A program made the translations under genes and the position numbers. DNA of 7,010 bases from Acidobacteriota bacterium (GTDB lineage: Bacteria > Acidobacteriota > Terriglobia > Acidiferrales > UBA7541), in the NCBI GenBank assembly GCA_003224075.1, contig QHYF01000314.1, positions 1 to 7,010 on the forward strand, in the 5' to 3' direction. Shown one piece after another: positions 5,198 to 7,010 of the stretch. How positions within the stretch are numbered: the first letter of the stretch is position 1; each line of letters opens with the position of its first letter. The notes beneath the pieces are model-generated. The model saw nothing but the letters and a program-made list of their open reading frames with translations. It searched no databases and was not told where the DNA came from.

Positions 5198-5223
5198 AGT
5201 TGACCCCGACTCCCTCGGGGTCA
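5191..5223 (-). promoter_or_regulatory. Three-arm inverted repeat at the rlpA stop / pyrF start junction
   Basis: On the - strand, TGACCCCGA (5223-5215) pairs perfectly with TCGGGGTCA (5209-5201) around the loop GGGAG. The second arm can instead pair through GGGTCA (5206-5201) with TGACCC (5196-5191), which includes the UG of the pyrF AUG. The first arm begins with the rlpA stop codon itself. The stem has no U-tract, so it is not a normal terminator. The arrangement suggests that ribosomes finishing rlpA could decide whether the pyrF start is exposed. That role is inference; the pairing is seen directly. Confidence 0.5.
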
Positions 5224-5646
5224 GTGCTTCTCTGGCAGTTCCATCAATTCGAGCCGGACCTGGCTCACGCCCGGATGGATCAAGCCGATTTTCCGGGCGA
5301 CACGATAGGATACATCAATTTCGCGCCCTTCTTGATAAGGACCTCGGTCATTGATACGTACCACTTCGAATTTCCCGTTCCGAGCGTTTACTACGCGAAC
5401 CAAGGACCCAAAAGGAAGGTGGGGGTGCGCCGCAGTCAGGGCTTCGCAGTCGAAGCGCTCACCGTTGGCGGTCTTTCGCCCATTGAACCCCGGGCCGTAC
5501 CAACTGGCATTGCCCACCCAGCTCTTAATCGGCTTCACCGGCTGGCTCAGGTGCGCCACGAGGGGGGCCTCCATCGCCGGGGCGATAAGGAACATCAGAA
5601 GAACCCAGCGTAACGCAGCCCAGATCATGAAGAGTCGATGTCTCAT
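5221..5646 (-). CDS. rlpA: RlpA-like septal-ring protein with double-psi beta-barrel domain
   Basis: The protein has 141 residues. Residues 1-27 look like an export signal (basic start, hydrophobic ALRWVLLMFLIAPAMEA), followed by a short linker and a DPBB domain from about residue 42 to the end. Family hallmarks are SWVGNASWYGPGFNGRKTA, LTAAHPHLPFGSLVRV, VRINDRGPY and REIDVSYRVARKIG. RlpA of Pseudomonas aeruginosa is a lytic transglycosylase acting on glycan strands lacking stem peptides. The catalytic Glu-x2-Asp-x7-His pattern is present here as Glu63, Asp66 and His74, so activity is plausible. There is no SPOR domain and no lipobox cysteine, so it is probably a free periplasmic or signal-anchored protein and not the classical lipoprotein. 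ATG 5646 is used because it opens the signal peptide; its Shine-Dalgarno is weak. It lies 57 bases after pyrD and 23 bases before pyrF. Why a cell-wall gene sits between two pyr genes is not evident. Confidence 0.88.
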   Translation of the reverse strand: MRHRLFMIWAALRWVLLMFLIAPAMEAPLVAHLSQPVKPIKSWVGNASWYGPGFNGRKTANGERFDCEALTAAHPHLPFGSLVRVVNARNGKFEVVRINDRGPYQEGREIDVSYRVARKIGLIHPGVSQVRLELMELPEKH

Positions 5647-5703
5647 AGTGTGTTCTTTGTGCTACTCAAATCCAAAAAAGTGTAGCAGAAAGGCCTCGTT
5701 ATG

Positions 5704-6684
5704 TCAACCATTTTCTGTTAGAAATCTGTCCTTTATCTCATTCAAAGTAAACGCTTTAGCACGTTCCAGTACCTTCGTAAGGGCCTCGACAAGTCGCTCA
5801 CTGGCCCTCGGGTCAGCAAAGCTGGCCGTCCCGACCTGTACTGCCGAAGCGCCTACGGACAGGTAATCAAGCACGTCCTCTGCCGTCTCGATGCCTCCAA
5901 GCCCTAGAATTGGTGTCTTGACGGCCCGCCGCGTTTCCCAAACGAGCCTTAAAGTGATGGGTTTAATGGCGGGTCCGGACAAACCACCGGTTTTGCTCCC
6001 CAGCCGCGACTTGCCGGTGCGGAAATCCACTGCCATGGCCGGGTAGGTATTTGCCACTGTCAGGGCGTCGGCACCCGCCTCCTCGGCCGCACTTGCAATA
6101 AGTCCAATGTTTGCAACAAGAGGCGAAAGTTTGACCCAGAGGGGCCTTCTGGAAGCGGATTTCCGGGCAGCTCCGACGACTTCGGCCACCAGGCTCGGGT
6201 CGCTGCCGAATTGCATGCCTCCCTTTTTAACGTTGGGGCACGAGATGTTCAGTTCATAGCCGACCAAGCCCTCGGCGTCTTCCAAGACCTGGATCACCTC
6301 AATGTAGTCTTCCACGCTGTATCCAAAGACGTTGGCGATAATGGCCGTATCGTATTTTCGCAGTACCGGGAGTTTTTCGGAAACGAAGGCCCGGACCCCC
6401 ACATTTTGGAGACCGACGGCGTTTAGCATGCCGGAAGGCGTTTCACACAGCCGCGGCGCAGGGGCGCCCTCCATAGGTTCACGGGAGAGGCCTTTTGTGA
6501 CGAAGCCGCCGAGACGATTCAGGTCAACGAGGTGGGCGAATTCGAGGCCGTAACCGAACGTTCCACTGGCCGCAAGAATAGGATTCCGCAGGCGCAACGC
6601 GCCAATTTGTACGCTAAGGTCCACGGCGGCCGGCTTGCGGCCGCGTGAGGAGGCTTCTGCGGCACTCACTTCGCGCAAAAGCAT
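5704..6684 (-). CDS. pyrD: Dihydroorotate dehydrogenase, class 1B catalytic subunit PyrD
   Basis: The enzyme oxidises dihydroorotate to orotate, the fourth step of pyrimidine synthesis. It is a cytoplasmic FMN barrel protein that normally partners the iron-sulfur/FAD subunit PyrK and uses NAD+. Seen in order are DLSVQIGALRLRNPILAASG, FVTKGLS with FMN-contacting Lys64, NAVGLQN, NISCPNVKKGG with the active-site Cys149, LWVKLSPLV, ALTVANTYPAMAVD, GGLSGPAIKP and GLGGIETAEDVLDYL with AVQVGTA. It ends at FLTENG with TGA. I place the start at ATG 6684 (326 residues), with GAGAAGGG about 9 bases upstream. The frame remains open to a TTG at 6744, which would add 20 residues of no family character, and GTG 6624 would start closer to the conserved core. 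No pyrK is visible in the window. The gene heads the pyrD-rlpA-pyrF run. Confidence 0.95.
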   Translation of the reverse strand: MLLREVSAAEASSRGRKPAAVDLSVQIGALRLRNPILAASGTFGYGLEFAHLVDLNRLGGFVTKGLSREPMEGAPAPRLCETPSGMLNAVGLQNVGVRAFVSEKLPVLRKYDTAIIANVFGYSVEDYIEVIQVLEDAEGLVGYELNISCPNVKKGGMQFGSDPSLVAEVVGAARKSASRRPLWVKLSPLVANIGLIASAAEEAGADALTVANTYPAMAVDFRTGKSRLGSKTGGLSGPAIKPITLRLVWETRRAVKTPILGLGGIETAEDVLDYLSVGASAVQVGTASFADPRASERLVEALTKVLERAKAFTLNEIKDRFLTENG

Positions 6685-6711
6685 AACACGAAGCCCTTCT
6701 CGTCCCGCGCA

Positions 6712-6736
6712 AAATCCGGTGGAATCGCCGGGATTT
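6712..6736 (-). promoter_or_regulatory. Hairpin in the predicted pyrD leader
   Basis: On the - strand AAATCCCGG (6736-6728) pairs with CCGGATTT (6719-6712) with one bulged C and an 8-base loop. It lies between the proposed promoter and the ATG at 6684. The stem is AU-closed and followed by only a short run of T before GCGCGG, so it is a poor terminator. A pyrimidine-responsive leader structure is possible but unproven. Confidence 0.3.
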
Positions 6737-6775
6737 ATTCTCAACCAAACTACGGGTAGACTGCCGGTACTAGGA

Positions 6776-6805
6776 TAAATAATCGGTGAAATAGCGACTT
6801 GTCAA
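6776..6805 (-). promoter_or_regulatory. Possible promoter for the pyrD-rlpA-pyrF run
   Basis: A perfect TTGACA lies at 6805-6800 on the - strand, with TATTTA at 6781-6776 after an 18-base spacer. The -10 match is mediocre (3/6). Transcription would begin near 6769, leaving a leader of about 85 bases before ATG 6684. The -35 box starts five bases after the stop codon of the upstream partial gene, a sensible place for a new transcription unit. Confidence 0.4.
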
Positions 6806-6809
6806 TATT

Positions 6810-7010
6810 CTAGCACCCACGCCCACCTCTAAAGCGTCGTTGAGCTATCATTCGCCGAAGCTCATCCAAATTCCTCGCGGCCTTTGAGGATTCGCCAACC
6901 CTAATTTTTTGGTTCGCTTTATCGATAATAGCCAGGCAAAACGACGAGGGCTGGCCGCCACTCTGATAATGGACAAAACACTGAGTGGCACCCAAACCTG
7001 CAAATTCCAA
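6810..7010 (-). CDS. Unknown protein, C-terminal 66 residues (partial, cut at the right window edge)
   Basis: The frame enters from beyond base 7010 and ends with TAG (6812-6810). I do not recognise a named family. The visible part reads like a folded segment, GATQCFVHYQSGGQPSSFCL, followed by a beta-strand-like AIIDKANQKIRVGESS, an amphipathic stretch NLDELRRMIAQRRF and a basic glycine/arginine tail. Two cysteines 12 residues apart are present. There is no membrane segment or signal in this part. Its codons are more AT-rich than those of selB or tatA. It runs in the same direction as pyrD, but a TTGACA directly after its stop suggests a separate unit. That it is a gene rests on the plausible composition and on the frame staying open to the edge. 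Confidence 0.45.
   Translation of the reverse strand: MEFAGLGATQCFVHYQSGGQPSSFCLAIIDKANQKIRVGESSKAARNLDELRRMIAQRRFRGGRGC

Noticed and set aside
5660..5690. TGCTAC/GTAGCA hairpin between pyrD and rlpA as a terminator
   Set aside because: The stem is 6 bases, the T-run lies in the loop and not after the stem, and the genes continue in the same direction.
6684..6744. TTG start for pyrD at 6744
   Set aside because: The extra 20 residues have no family similarity and there is no ribosome site ahead of it; ATG 6684 has GAGAAGGG upstream.

Overview
The window looks like a chromosomal stretch from a GC-rich, diderm-type bacterium. The gene content (a split-type acyl-CoA mutase large subunit, Maf, SelB, PyrF, PyrD, an RlpA-type DPBB protein, TatA) and the style of the intergenic repeats suggest Acidobacteriota. 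That placement is an inference from recall, not from a search. I see no rRNA, tRNA, CRISPR array, phage gene or complete insertion sequence.

Layout. On the + strand are the 3' part of a methylmalonyl-CoA-mutase-type large subunit gene (1-834, cut by the window edge), a 342-base gap with repeat-like non-coding DNA (835-1176), and a maf gene whose frame breaks near base 1475 (1177-1741). Next is a 430-base convergent gap (1742-2170). It holds a well-formed sigma70-type promoter, a terminator hairpin about 100 bases downstream of it (a small-RNA candidate), and a set of nested inverted repeats. On the - strand, transcribed right to left, come a partial unknown gene (6810-7010), pyrD (5704-6684), an rlpA-like gene (5221-5646), pyrF (4448-5197), selB (2473-4373, broken by a perfect 14-base tandem duplication) and tatA (2171-2383). 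A strong intrinsic terminator closes this run at 2131-2096.

Function. PyrD and PyrF catalyse the fourth and the last step of UMP synthesis. An exported cell-wall protein gene lies between them, and selB and tatA follow with short gaps, so pyrD-rlpA-pyrF-selB-tatA could be one transcript. A promoter-like pair lies upstream of pyrD and a hairpin lies in its predicted leader. Between rlpA and pyrF a 9-base perfect inverted repeat can form an alternative structure that hides the pyrF start codon.

The most notable observations are the two genes disrupted by short-repeat slippage events (selB by a 14-base duplication, maf by an inferred 11-base loss), the promoter-terminator pair that encloses no gene, and the three-arm structure at the pyrF start. 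I found no new multi-gene system; most genes are housekeeping functions.
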